A DNA stretch of 64,000 nucleotides from positions 248,001 through 312,000 of the forward strand of contig JAJFPB010000006.1 of assembly GCA_020881915.1 (NCBI GenBank). Reading direction: 5' to 3'. The translations under genes were made by a program, and so were the position numbers. Origin of the DNA: Paramyrothecium sp. XJ0827. Its lineage: Eukaryota > Ascomycota > Sordariomycetes > Hypocreales > Stachybotryaceae. Every line of letters starts with the position of its first letter. Within the stretch, counting starts at the first letter, position 1. Positions 55,467 through 64,000 of this stretch are shown in pieces. The notes below the pieces were generated by a model. That model was not told the DNA's origin and made no database searches. It saw only the letters and a list, made by a program, of their open reading frames with translations.

Positions 55467-56560
55467 AGATTCAAATATTGAACGCTGACGATATTATCTG
55501 TCGCTGTTTGCGACCGGGTTTAAAAGCACAGTACATCCACTTTTTGTCGACGTTCGCCCGGCGTTCAACTCCTCCTTGTCGGGTCCTATCCCGCCACCGA
55601 ATACGACGACAGAAGCAGCTCCTGGGCCGGTTCGGACGGAAGTGGCGAGAGACGGTTTTGTGAGTGCCAGGCGGCTTCAGTAGAGGTCACTGTGGAACTT
55701 TGCTCTAAAGCCAGTCGAGCTGCTCCTAAAAGACAATCATGTTGAGTGAAACCACTGAGCAGTCACCGCTGAAGTACGATTCGCCCCAGATGATATACCA
55801 AAAGTATACTGCGGCAAGAAGTGCATGGTATGCAGCTTAACCCGCCGGTTCCATCAAGACCAATCAACAATATCGCAGAGCAATGACTTCCGCTTAGGTA
55901 CGACAAACGCAGTTATGAGTAATGTCTAGATTATAAGCAGATGTTCGAGAGAATCCCTTTGAGTGTGCGAAGCCGCATTGTACTTAGCTTAGCCATTTTT
56001 CAACAAATTGAGACGGGGAAAAGAACGAGGACTTCGTCTTCCTAGCTATTTTGCTTATGATAGAAGTACCAGCACTGCTGGCTCTTACAAATAGCTAGAT
56101 ACGTCACATCCCCACCATGTATTTATACCCCTTGGCCGCTGCCCGGCTCGGCTGTTGAGGGCATTCCCACCTAGCTGACCCAAGGCGCCGTGTCTTCGGC
56201 CCTTTTGCATACTCTGTGACCTAGGGCCGATTTGAACGCCTTGACAGGCCAGACCGTCACCCCTTTTACCCCTACTATACTACTACGCCAATGCTCTCGC
56301 GGATCAAGTCGTGATTCCCACGCACAGCCCACCATATGGTTCGTGCCAACCATACATTCCATAGAGTTACCATTGTCCACATTTAATCTAAAATCAGGTC
56401 CTGATACGCGGTCCCTACGCGAGCCGTTAATTCTTGACGCGATCCTACCCTTTACTATATCCCCCCGGAACCTCACTGTAGAAGTTCGGATTGTACCTGG
56501 ATCGACCTGGATCTGGGCCAACCACAATTGTACCTGGATCTGAACAGATACTCCTGGAGC
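55467..56560. other. Stretch between RGS gene and LINE
   Basis: Contains the third arm copy near 55971-56020; otherwise no recognised feature. Possible C-terminal exon of the RGS gene at 55376-55663. Confidence 0.4.
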
Positions 56561-57970
56561 TGAGCTGAACGGTTGTGGAAGAAGAGAAAAAGTCGGTGGG
56601 AGTTGATATAGGGTGCGTAGATAGTTTTTGTCCTATTTCATTGATTGTGGGGTTGGTTTCAGATGGCGGAATCCGACGACCGATCCGGATGCTGGGAGAT
56701 CGTGGTGGGACGTGGGGCCCCCACGACGCCAACGCGGCCGACGCGTTTGGTGAAGCCGAGCGTGAAGGCGAAGGAGGCAGGCTAGGTCGACGAAATGTCG
56801 CCGACCCAGAAGGGGAGGAAGCGGACGACACGTGCGATACGAGCTCCGCCAGCTGATACGGACATTGAGCATGCGAAAAACGCACAGAAAAGCCATACCG
56901 ATGGCGAAACCGGAAAAGCACTTTTGTTGAGAGTGCTTGAGGAGTTGAGGGACCTGAAAGACGTGTCAAAGAAGCAAGGAGAACTTATCGGCCATCTTCA
57001 CGGACAATTGAGCAATTCTCAACAAGAGCTTCGAGACACCAAAGATGAACTCAGAACGGTTCGCGAACAGCTGGAAACCCTCACCACGACCATAGCCCTA
57101 TCCCAGACAAGCCCGAGGGCCTCATACGCTGAAGTGGCCCGCACGCCACCGGACAGCAACGCGAGTAATGTGCGGCCTCTGTCGTCATTCAGAACAGGAC
57201 CATCCGACTGGACCGATACCCTTTACTGTACGATTGATGTCTCCCGAACGGAAAATGCTGAGAGCAACAGTGTCGCTCCGGGCGCCGTCCGGAACCTGAT
57301 CGAAACGGAAGTCAGGGCCGAGCTGGGCCAGTCCAACTGCGATGCCGAGCCGTGACTAGAGACCAAAAGAACGGGCACCGTATCAGGATCGCCTGCCGCA
57401 ACGAGGAAGAGCACTCGCTGGTCAAGCGAGTGGCAGAGACCAAAGTTCCCCGTGGAGCTCGAGTTCTCCGGGATGAGCTGTATCCCATCAAGGTAGATAA
57501 TGTCAATCGATTGGCAGTCATCGATGAGTTTGACGGCATCCGACCCGAGGCAGCAGAGACCTTCAGTCGGGAAAACGACATGCAAGTAGCGAAGGTGGCA
57601 TGGCTGAGCAAACGCGACACGCCCAAAGCATATGGATCGATGGTTGTCTACCTGAAGAAAGCGTCAGATGCAAAGAAAGCTCTCCAGAAGGGCTTCTTCT
57701 ATGTCGGAGGCGAATCGGGATACACGGGGCCATTTGAGCGCCGAGCCCGACCGGAGCAATGACTAACTCACTCAGGATTGTACAACTCAACGTCAAAAAG
57801 CAGGGAACGATACATGACAGTTTAATGAATGACCAGGACTTGCAGGATGCTGCGGTGATCATGATTTAAGAACCGCACATTCAAAGAAGACAATGAACAA
57901 CCCTTGTCCGACAACACCCTAACACCGATGAGTTTCCTTATCGAGAGGCCGTAAAATACCGCTGTTGGTG
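56560..57970 (+). mobile_element. 5' part of a Tad-type LINE, truncated
   Basis: ORF1 (56795-57762) is followed by the beginning of ORF2, whose first residues (MTNSLRIVQLNVKKQ, then IHDSLMNDQDLQDA) are the start of an exonuclease-endonuclease-phosphatase domain. In-frame stops occur from about 57867. The reverse transcriptase and 3' end are missing. The 5' limit is uncertain. Confidence 0.75.
56795..57762 (+). pseudogene. LINE ORF1 (Gag-like) with one frameshift
   Basis: The first part has a basic N-terminus (MSPTQKGRKRTTRAIRA), a coiled coil (LEELRDLKDVSKKQGELIG to DELRTVREQLETL) and the motif ASYAEVARTPP, as in ORF1 of Tad elements. It stops at 57355, but the next frame, starting a few bases earlier, continues the protein (RIRIACRNEEEHSLVKRVAE, KVAWLSKRDTPKAYGSMVVY, VGGESGYTGPFERR). 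One lost base near 57335 explains the break. The product would bind the LINE RNA. No CCHC knuckle was seen. Confidence 0.75.
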
Positions 57971-58073
57971 ATATCTTGAGTGCTTGCATAACGTTACAAT
58001 GCAAACTCAGCCGCTCTGCGGGCCGGTTTCACTTTACGCACGGGTCACCCCTTCCCGTAACGTGAACCGAATA

Positions 58074-59934
58074 ACGTACATGCATAACGAACGCTCCAAC
58101 ATAACGAGCGCTCCACAAATCTCAATCCTCAAGATTGGGACCTCAATTAAAACACCACAAACTATTCGATCAATAAAAACTAATCGCTATACTCTTGCCA
58201 AAATACCTCTACCTCTATCTTACATGTTCGTGCGTTATGACCGGGCTTACCGCATACACCACATCGCCGTTGGGTTGGTTGCCCTGACCTTCCTTGACCA
58301 CCTCGCCTCGATGATTCGGCCACTACCTGCGTATCTACATCTATTTGATCAATTGATGCCTGTCCTTCTCCTACAGTCATTGTCCCTCCATCGCGTAGGC
58401 GTTTCTTTTTTTCCCTCCGGCGCCGGCTTAGTATCTCATTTGCCTCTCGAAGATCCTTAACCTCAGCCTCTAGTAATGCCATCTTGTGCTGATTTGCGAG
58501 TAAACTCTTAGAAAATGAATTCAATGCATCAATAATTGATGCCGGAGAGCTGCTCTTATGTCCTCTGATTCGTCTTTCAATATATTCAGATTGAGATTCG
58601 GTTTCTCTGACCGTCTTTGGGGTCCTTGAGGTCCAAGGGGCAGGAAGCTCCGGCTCATCGATAGGAGGCGTTGGAGTCCGTAGCCGGATATCAAGCTTCG
58701 AGATCACATGGTTCGCATCTAAAGGAGCAAGTCCGGCGCCTTTAAACCCTCCCCGAATATTGTTATTGGTCATAGTGGCTCGGTGTGCGGCGTGGAAGGC
58801 GGGAAAGAACTCGGTCTTGGAAATGTGTGTTATGGAGCATTTGATCAATTGCTCAATTTTTCGACCGTAAGCCTTCTTAAGCGGCCCAAAGCAGCCCACA
58901 TCTAGCGGCTGGAGTAGATGAGATGAATGAGGCGGCATACAGAGCGTGATAATCTTATTCTCCTTGCAGAAATCCTCAAATGCGACCGAATGGTGGCTCT
59001 CATGCCCATCAAGGATCAGGAGAGGATAGGCACCATTTGATCTTGTAATTGTATGCCGATTGAAGTGTTTTAGCCACTCGACGCCCGTCTCGTTATCGGT
59101 CCAGCCATTTTTAGTAGTTGCAATAGCCCAATCGCCCGGGAGGTTGCTTTCGCGATACCAGCTAGAGAGGTGATATTGGCCTGCAACAATGATGAACGGC
59201 GGCAGCGCCCACCCTTCAAGCATTGATCGATTCAATGACTGTAACCCACTCACGGTTTCCAGGCTTAACCCTTTTAGGGTTTGCACGCCTTTCTGAGCCT
59301 GTAACAACCATAACGCTCATAATCACACCCATCATAAAGCCAGTCTCATCAAAGTTATACTGATCATTTGATCTTATGCCATACTTCGCGATTGTATTCG
59401 CTACAAGCGAGAACCATGCGTTTATCGCGATTGGATCTTCGCATTTGGCTCTCTGATAGTCATATCTGCGAAAGAAACGCGTCTTAAGCTCTGGTTGCCG
59501 CTTGATAAAATTCGAGGCCCAGCGTGGCCCAACAGGAGGCATCTCTCGCTCAGCAAGCAGTCGATTAGCCATGTCTTCAACACCACAAAGCCGGGGAGAA
59601 AATCCTCGCATATCCAGATCAAGGATATATTGAACTATCGTCTGCTCCTCAAGATCAGATAGTTTACGTAAATTGGCCATAGTATCGCGTCGAGGCTGTA
59701 TGCCTTGTTGGCGGCGGCTTAATGTAAAGCGGGAGATACTATAGATCTCCGCTACGCGTCGCAGACTTAATTTTGGGTCTTTTTGAAGGGCTTGAAGCGC
59801 AAGATTAAGATTTGCCTCATTAATTGAGTTTGACATGGCTAGTTGTGGTGAACCATTTAATCAATTAATTGAGATGTAGGATGAGGGATTTGTGGAGCGC
59901 TCGTTATGTTGGAGCGTTCGTTATGCATGTACGT
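58074..59934 (-). mobile_element. Pogo/Fot1-type DNA transposon (copy 2) with TA duplication
   Basis: Perfect 48-bp inverted repeats (58074-58121 and 59887-59934) start ACGTACATGC. TA flanks both sides (58072-58073 and 59935-59936). At 1,861 bp it is nearly the length of copy 1 (1,858 bp), but the ends and protein differ, so it is a related but distinct family. Here too each inverted repeat holds two tandem words at 17-bp spacing (ATAACGAACGCTCCA at 58084 and ATAACGAGCGCTCCA at 58101). Confidence 0.95.
58180..59836 (-). pseudogene. Pogo/Fot transposase with one frameshift
   Basis: From the ATG at 59836: MSNSINEANLNLALQALQKD, then RRVAEIYSISRFTLSRRQQG as a psq helix-turn-helix. A CENP-B-like part follows (DMANRLLAEREMPPVGPRW), and the first catalytic Asp (NFDETGFMMG). 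Near 59216 one extra base moves the rest to a second frame with LILDGHESHHS and QPLDVGCFGPLKKAYG for the other acidic residues. It then has a coiled coil and a zinc knuckle (RRCGVCGKPGHNARTC), stopping at 58180. The architecture equals copy 1, including the knuckle, which classical Fot1 transposases are not known for. Confidence 0.9.
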
Positions 59935-60309
59935 TATAGGTTCCCGCCTGACCTGATCCACCTCCACTCTCGGCTCACAGCCTTCTACCTTATTATCTGG
60001 GGTGTCATGGAGGGATCGAGAGGCGGCCTCCGTTAGCACTTCGGAAGGATGGGGATGTTGCTAGGACAAGGACTTCGCCACTCTGGTTCGAGGGCTGAGA
60101 GCGTGTCCCTAAACTGTCAGTCTATGCCATTTACCCCTTTTCCGCATATGCTGCACCTGCATCTGACCTCTCCTGAACTATATAAACCGCCTTTCTGCAG
60201 TTGTGCAACGCTGAACTCTGTTTCCTACAACAAAACCATGACTCTGCCGCCGTTCTTTCATCTCTCCACCGTTCTTTTATCTCTCCACCGTACAACCTAC
60301 AGCAACACT
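59935..60309. other. Target site of pogo copy 2 and promoter of the next gene
   Basis: The minus strand next to the transposon reads SEVLTEAASRSLHDTPDNK without stops and, skipping the transposon, continues a little (REPIFGSRYGKG). This suggests insertion into an older coding remnant. TATATAAA lies at 60179-60186. Confidence 0.4.
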
Positions 60310-60755
60310 ATGTTTTCGGAGCTATCTCCTCAGCAGCTACTGGCCGAGATTATGCACACTACCCCAGTAAGAACCCGTTCTTGAGCCAAGTCACAAAGTA
60401 TAAACTGACTCTCTAGATGGAGGCAAAGCGTAGATTTCTGGATGAGTTTATCAGGATTCATGCCAGCAGCATCCCATCTCACTATATACGGATCTTCAAG
60501 CAATGGAAGGAGAATGTCAATGAATTCTTCGATACCCTAATATCCAAGATTAAGAGCCAAGAAACGAATGAAAGCGACATCGAATTACTCTTAGCACTTT
60601 TATGCTGCTCCCTACTGAGGGAGAAGTTCCTAGCGACGGCAGAGAATCTGTCAAGTCTTAGGAACTTCCTAGGTCTTTATGGCGATCCAGACACTCGTGA
60701 CGGAGAATCGGCGCAAAAAATTCTTAACGAAGTCTTAGGTGATAGTGCGGACTGA
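60310..60755 (+). CDS. Two-exon 131-aa protein of unknown function
   Basis: Exon 1 (60310-60366, MFSELSPQQLLAEIMHTTP) and exon 2 (60417-60755) join in phase 0 across a 50-bp intron (GTAAGA..CTCTAG). Exon 2 reads MEAKRRFLDEFIRIHASSIP, YIRIFKQWKENVNEFFDTLI and LLALLCCSLLREKFLATAEN. It is all-helical and soluble. A TATA box (60179-60186) and a leader with the repeated word ATCTCTCCACCGT precede it. No family recognised; probably a lineage-specific gene. Confidence 0.6.
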
Positions 60756-61710
60756 TGTATGGGACATGAGGTTCTCAACAAGAGAAGCTAGGTCAAGATG
60801 CTCATGCTCTAGAGGGTCACTAAAGTGCCGAGAGTCTCATCGAGAGACTTCTCTCAACCGCAACTTCCATTTTCAGTTTCAGCTTATCATCCAAGCCTCA
60901 CCCAGACAGGATAGAGAAGTAGAAGATCTTAGGTTTTAGATTAAAGAGGGTCAGGGATCGCGCAATACCAGAGAACCCCTTGTGGCATTGGCAAGGATCA
61001 GTCGTTGGAGTCGGCTTCGGTTGAGGAAGATCGAACAGATGCCGATGTTGAAGTATTTTCCTGGAGAACAGTATGAATGCCACGGTCATGTTTGGGAGAG
61101 CCATGAAGTGCAGCCATCGTGTCTTCAAAGAAAGAAAGTAGCCAACCCCCAGGAGCAGGTGTTCAGGGTGTCTGAACGGAATGGCTGGAGTGTAGCGGTA
61201 TTAAACTGCAGCTGCAGTGGAAGAGGGATGCCGAGAAAGCTTGGTTGGCCCACGGGGGCTTTGAATAGAGAGTTTATCCCACCGGTGAACGAAAAGCAAA
61301 CATCGGCCATAGTTTCAGGTGATGAAGTTTATCACAATCTCAGACCAAATCTGAGATATCATAAGAGACGAACATAGCCTGAAGAACGAAGCAATGGTGA
61401 CAATAAGCCTGGGCCCTCCTCAGACCAATCGGGCGATCGACAATGCGTGCGCCACCCTTTCGGCTTCTTTGCCTAGAACATAAAGCAGACACCCTCCAAT
61501 TGGCTCTAGCGCTTACGTCTTATCTTGCCTTCATCATGTTCAACACGAGCAGACGAAACATAAAGCCCAATGTTTTTGTTTTCCTTGTACTCTTTGTTTT
61601 TTCCTGGCGCACTGACTGCTGACGCACCACTGCGACGAAACCACACTCCAAATCAACCCCAAACCGTGACCTAACTTCAGCTTAACTCACATTGACAGAA
61701 GCGGCTAGAG
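60756..61710. other. Intergenic stretch, weak ORFs
   Basis: A plus ORF at 60982-61377 overlaps minus ORFs at 60898-61310; none shows a domain. The last 150 bases are CT-rich and probably the promoter of the Myb gene. Confidence 0.4.
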
Positions 61711-62421
61711 ATGACCTTCTACAAGGTCCCAGTACACTATCCTTGCCTTGGTCAAGACCAATCGTCATATGACCAAGTCATGATGGAATATTACCCCTCT
61801 TACATTGAGCAACGCCATGACAATGAGATCAAACAATATATCGCATTCGACGCCACTGGTTGGCATGAAGCAGAACTAGATGCTGCTGGGTCCCAATGTC
61901 CAACTACAGACTGTTCTTCAAACACCACTCAACCTGCGAATCCACCACGAGATGGCAAGGGCGGTAAACACGTCTCAAGTCTCGTCAGAAAGGATGGTAT
62001 GCCGTCTCCGGCACCGCGACCTCGGTGCCGAAAGTCCAAATTTACGCCTCAAGATGACCAGCTACTTGTTCAACTGAAGGAGAAATACAATCTCTTATGG
62101 AAAGATATAGCAGATTTCTTTCCAGGACGATCCTCAGGCACATTGCAGGTCCGATACTGTACGAAACTCAAAAAGAAGGCTCGATGGACTGACGTGCAAG
62201 TATGTTTATGAAGGCCACATCTTGAATCTAGTTGAAAGATTAACATTTTGTGACAGGATGAAAAGCTCAGAAAAGCATTGCACGAATACACGGAGGAAAA
62301 ATGGCGAATTATAGCGAGTAAAGTTGGAACTGGTTTCTCGCCAACAGCATGTTCTGAACGTACTGCAAAATTGATGCTATCCCGCAATGTCGAGGCAGGA
62401 CCAGATGGAGAGTCAGTCTGA
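61711..62421 (+). CDS. Myb/SANT-domain DNA-binding protein
   Basis: Exon 1 (61711-62199) and exon 2 (62257-62421) join in phase over a 57-bp intron (GTATGT..GACAG), 217 aa. After a low-complexity N-terminus, two Myb-like repeats follow. The first is KFTPQDDQLLVQLKEKYNL, LWKDIADFFPGRSSGTLQV, RYCTKL. The second is RWTDVQ/DEKLRKALHEYTEE, KWRIIASKVGTGFSPTACSE. The tryptophan/aromatic spacing suits Myb repeats, though the first has Phe in place of the first Trp. The intron cuts between the first and second turn of repeat two. Expected to be a nuclear DNA-binding protein; targets unknown. Confidence 0.75.
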
Positions 62422-63048
62422 AGAGGTTATGTGAAGGAAGCGTCCTTTCCTAAGAGTCTGGCAGCAAGACGATCTCGGCATTGGGATACACCCACCTCGA
62501 AAGGAAGCCGTCGCCGTTCAATTCAGACTTCTAGATCCTTGCTACACCAGAATTATGTTTTAGCCAAGAACTCGGCAGTGTGCTATCTCATTGCAAGAGG
62601 AACGAATACTTGCGAGTCACCCCCTACTCTGCATTAAGGCATTATCAAGAGGCACCCCCTGTAAGCACTTGGACACCCAGGCCGGGATGGTCGACCCCCT
62701 GACATTGCATCGCCGGAACCGAGGACGAATACCATACGGTGGTACGCTCCACCGTGCTGTTTGTGTCTGACCAACAGCAGCGCCACACTCTGTTGGTCGT
62801 ATCACAAGCGCACCCCTTCTTCATGGGTCAGGATGATCCATAGACAATAAGACAGGGGAGAATCTTCTAAGCCATAGATTAGACCGGTGGCAAGGCATAC
62901 TTGTGCTCCATGCAATCCATGCCCAGATCGAAAGCGCCGGGGCCCGCGATTGACGTGAAATCGAGCCTGCGTTCCTTGCTGGTACCGCGGTGCTGACGGC
63001 AATCGGGACGCTGTTGGCAAAGCTGCACCCCTTTCCTACATTTACCCT
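62422..63048. other. Intergenic stretch, nothing recognised
   Basis: No gene or repeat seen. Confidence 0.4.
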
Positions 63049-63058
63049 CTATAAATCC
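63049..63058 (+). promoter_or_regulatory. TATA box of the right-edge gene
   Basis: CTATAAATCC followed by a CT-rich stretch (CCCTCACTCTTTTCGG), about 120 bp before the splice-generated start codon. Confidence 0.5.
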
Positions 63059-63166
63059 CTTCCCTCACTCTTTTCGGCTTCACCAGCACATCCCGTTCTT
63101 TATCATCATCCACACGGTCTCCCTCTATCCACTGTTCCGCTCCGTCTGCACCTCCATTGCGCTACA

Positions 63167-64000
63167 AGTAAGCAACCAAGCAACATGAATCTCAAACCTG
63201 ATACAGAGTAAAGCTGACGTCGTGTGCAGTGACAAACTTCATCGCCCCTACTCAAGTCACGCAGTATCTGCCCATTGACCCGCCTCTCAAGGTGAACCAC
63301 ACACTACAGAACCAGAATCCAGATGAATTAGTGGTCATTTTTGTCGATCATCGAGAAAGACAATGAGCCTTTCGAGAGAAGACTCGAAGAAGGTCTTGGG
63401 CCAAGCCTAGAGTTATTCCGGACTTCGACTTACAAGCACCTTGAACAGCATACTATTCAATTTGAATTTGACCTACAGCTGGCGTTTCTTGTTCATGGCA
63501 CTTATCGATTGCAGTGCAGAATTTACCAAAACGGCTTGCCATACGAGGTGTGTTACAGCGACCAAATCAAAGTCAAGATGAATTTCACCTGGGATGCTCG
63601 ACTTGCGGCTCTCGAGTTCTCGAATAAAATCAAGCTACATGACTGGGGCCTCTCGAAACCATTCATGCAAAGACTCAAACAAGTGGATTCGACAAACTTA
63701 CGCCCCGAAACCACCTCTATACCGATTCGTATCATGGCGATCAAGGAAACCAACAAAAATTTCGAAGCTGTGAGTTTTCCTTGGGGCTTCCAAAACGATC
63801 TTGAGAAGGAAGCTCCCATAGTCATACACACAATTTTCAATTCTTTTCCAATACGACTATTAGAATACAGCATAAATCAGACGCTCAATGATGAAATGTG
63901 CGCTGAGTTCTTCGGCCGTGCGTGTGGGGTACTGCATATATGGCCTCCCGAAATCAAGGACTTTCAAGGCCTGACCTCAAAATCTTATACCCTTTTGCAC
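63167..64000 (+). CDS. Unknown protein, start codon assembled by splicing, runs off the window
   Basis: An intron at 63168-63229 (GTAAGC..GTGCAG) joins A63167 to TG at 63230, creating ACAATGACA and the start MTNFIAPTQVTQYLPIDPPL. A second short intron (63292-63331, or to about 63352) leads to an open frame of more than 220 codons to the window end: ELFRTSTYKHLEQHTIQFEF, LQLAFLVHGTYRLQCRIYQN, MNFTWDARLAALEFSNKIKL and FEAVSFPWGFQNDLEKEAPI. The frame has no early ATG, so a plain ORF scan overlooks it. No family recognised. A TATA box and CT-rich leader upstream support transcription. The stop lies beyond the window. Confidence 0.55.

Noticed and set aside
1..64000. Starship cargo element, biosynthetic cluster or CRISPR array
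   Set aside because: No tyrosine-recombinase captain, no synthase or synthetase core enzyme, and no regular spacer arrays were found. The P450 and amidase stand alone.

Overview
The window looks like an accessory, transposon-rich region of a filamentous ascomycete, most likely Eurotiomycete (Aspergillus/Penicillium type). The organism call is an inference. It rests on 45-60 bp introns with GT..AG borders and CTAAC-like branch sites, TATA plus CT-rich promoters, and fungal families (LysM, DUF7703, RGS, fungal P450, pogo/Fot transposases). Translations were read by eye and no database search was possible.

Layout. Positions 1-243 carry a hAT-like terminus with ACTTGA subterminal motifs. A decayed hAT transposase (454-4392) is interrupted at a TA by a complete 1,858-bp pogo/Fot element (2106-3963) and then abuts a broken caspase-like gene (minus, 4476-5566). 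A multi-C2H2 zinc-finger gene follows (5989-6737), then a gene-poor stretch to about 12.4 kb. From 12.4 to 26.1 kb lie an intron-rich amidase-signature gene (minus), a secreted LysM protein, a stand-alone Cdc25/rhodanese-like phosphatase, a cytochrome P450 with one frameshift, two small helical ORFs and a frameshifted Ulp1-like peptidase gene (minus).

From 28.0 to 30.1 kb are two small multi-exon genes of unknown function. About 30.9-34.1 kb is a repeat landscape: a diverged 19-bp-period minisatellite, a 154-156-bp tandem repeat, and a perfect 38-bp-arm palindrome. Beyond it lie a three-exon gene with a duplicated module, a three-exon 265-aa gene, a TM2-domain gene, a small membrane protein and a conserved fungal 374-aa protein (minus).

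Positions 43099-48668 are a Ty1/copia retrotransposon on the minus strand. It has 111-bp LTRs, a primer site matching the tRNA-iMet anticodon arm, and a frameshifted pol. Its flanks do not match: the right one is a GH16 glucanase fragment. Next come a DUF7703 seven-helix membrane protein, an ABC-B transporter relic, an RGS-domain gene with a 203-bp inverted-repeat unit upstream, a truncated LINE, and a second pogo element (58074-59934, minus). The right edge has a small two-exon gene, a two-repeat Myb/SANT protein, and a gene running off the window whose ATG appears to be assembled by splicing.

I see no coherent biosynthetic cluster. The genes read as an assortment of accessory and lineage-specific functions, many broken by single-base frameshifts, between nested mobile elements.
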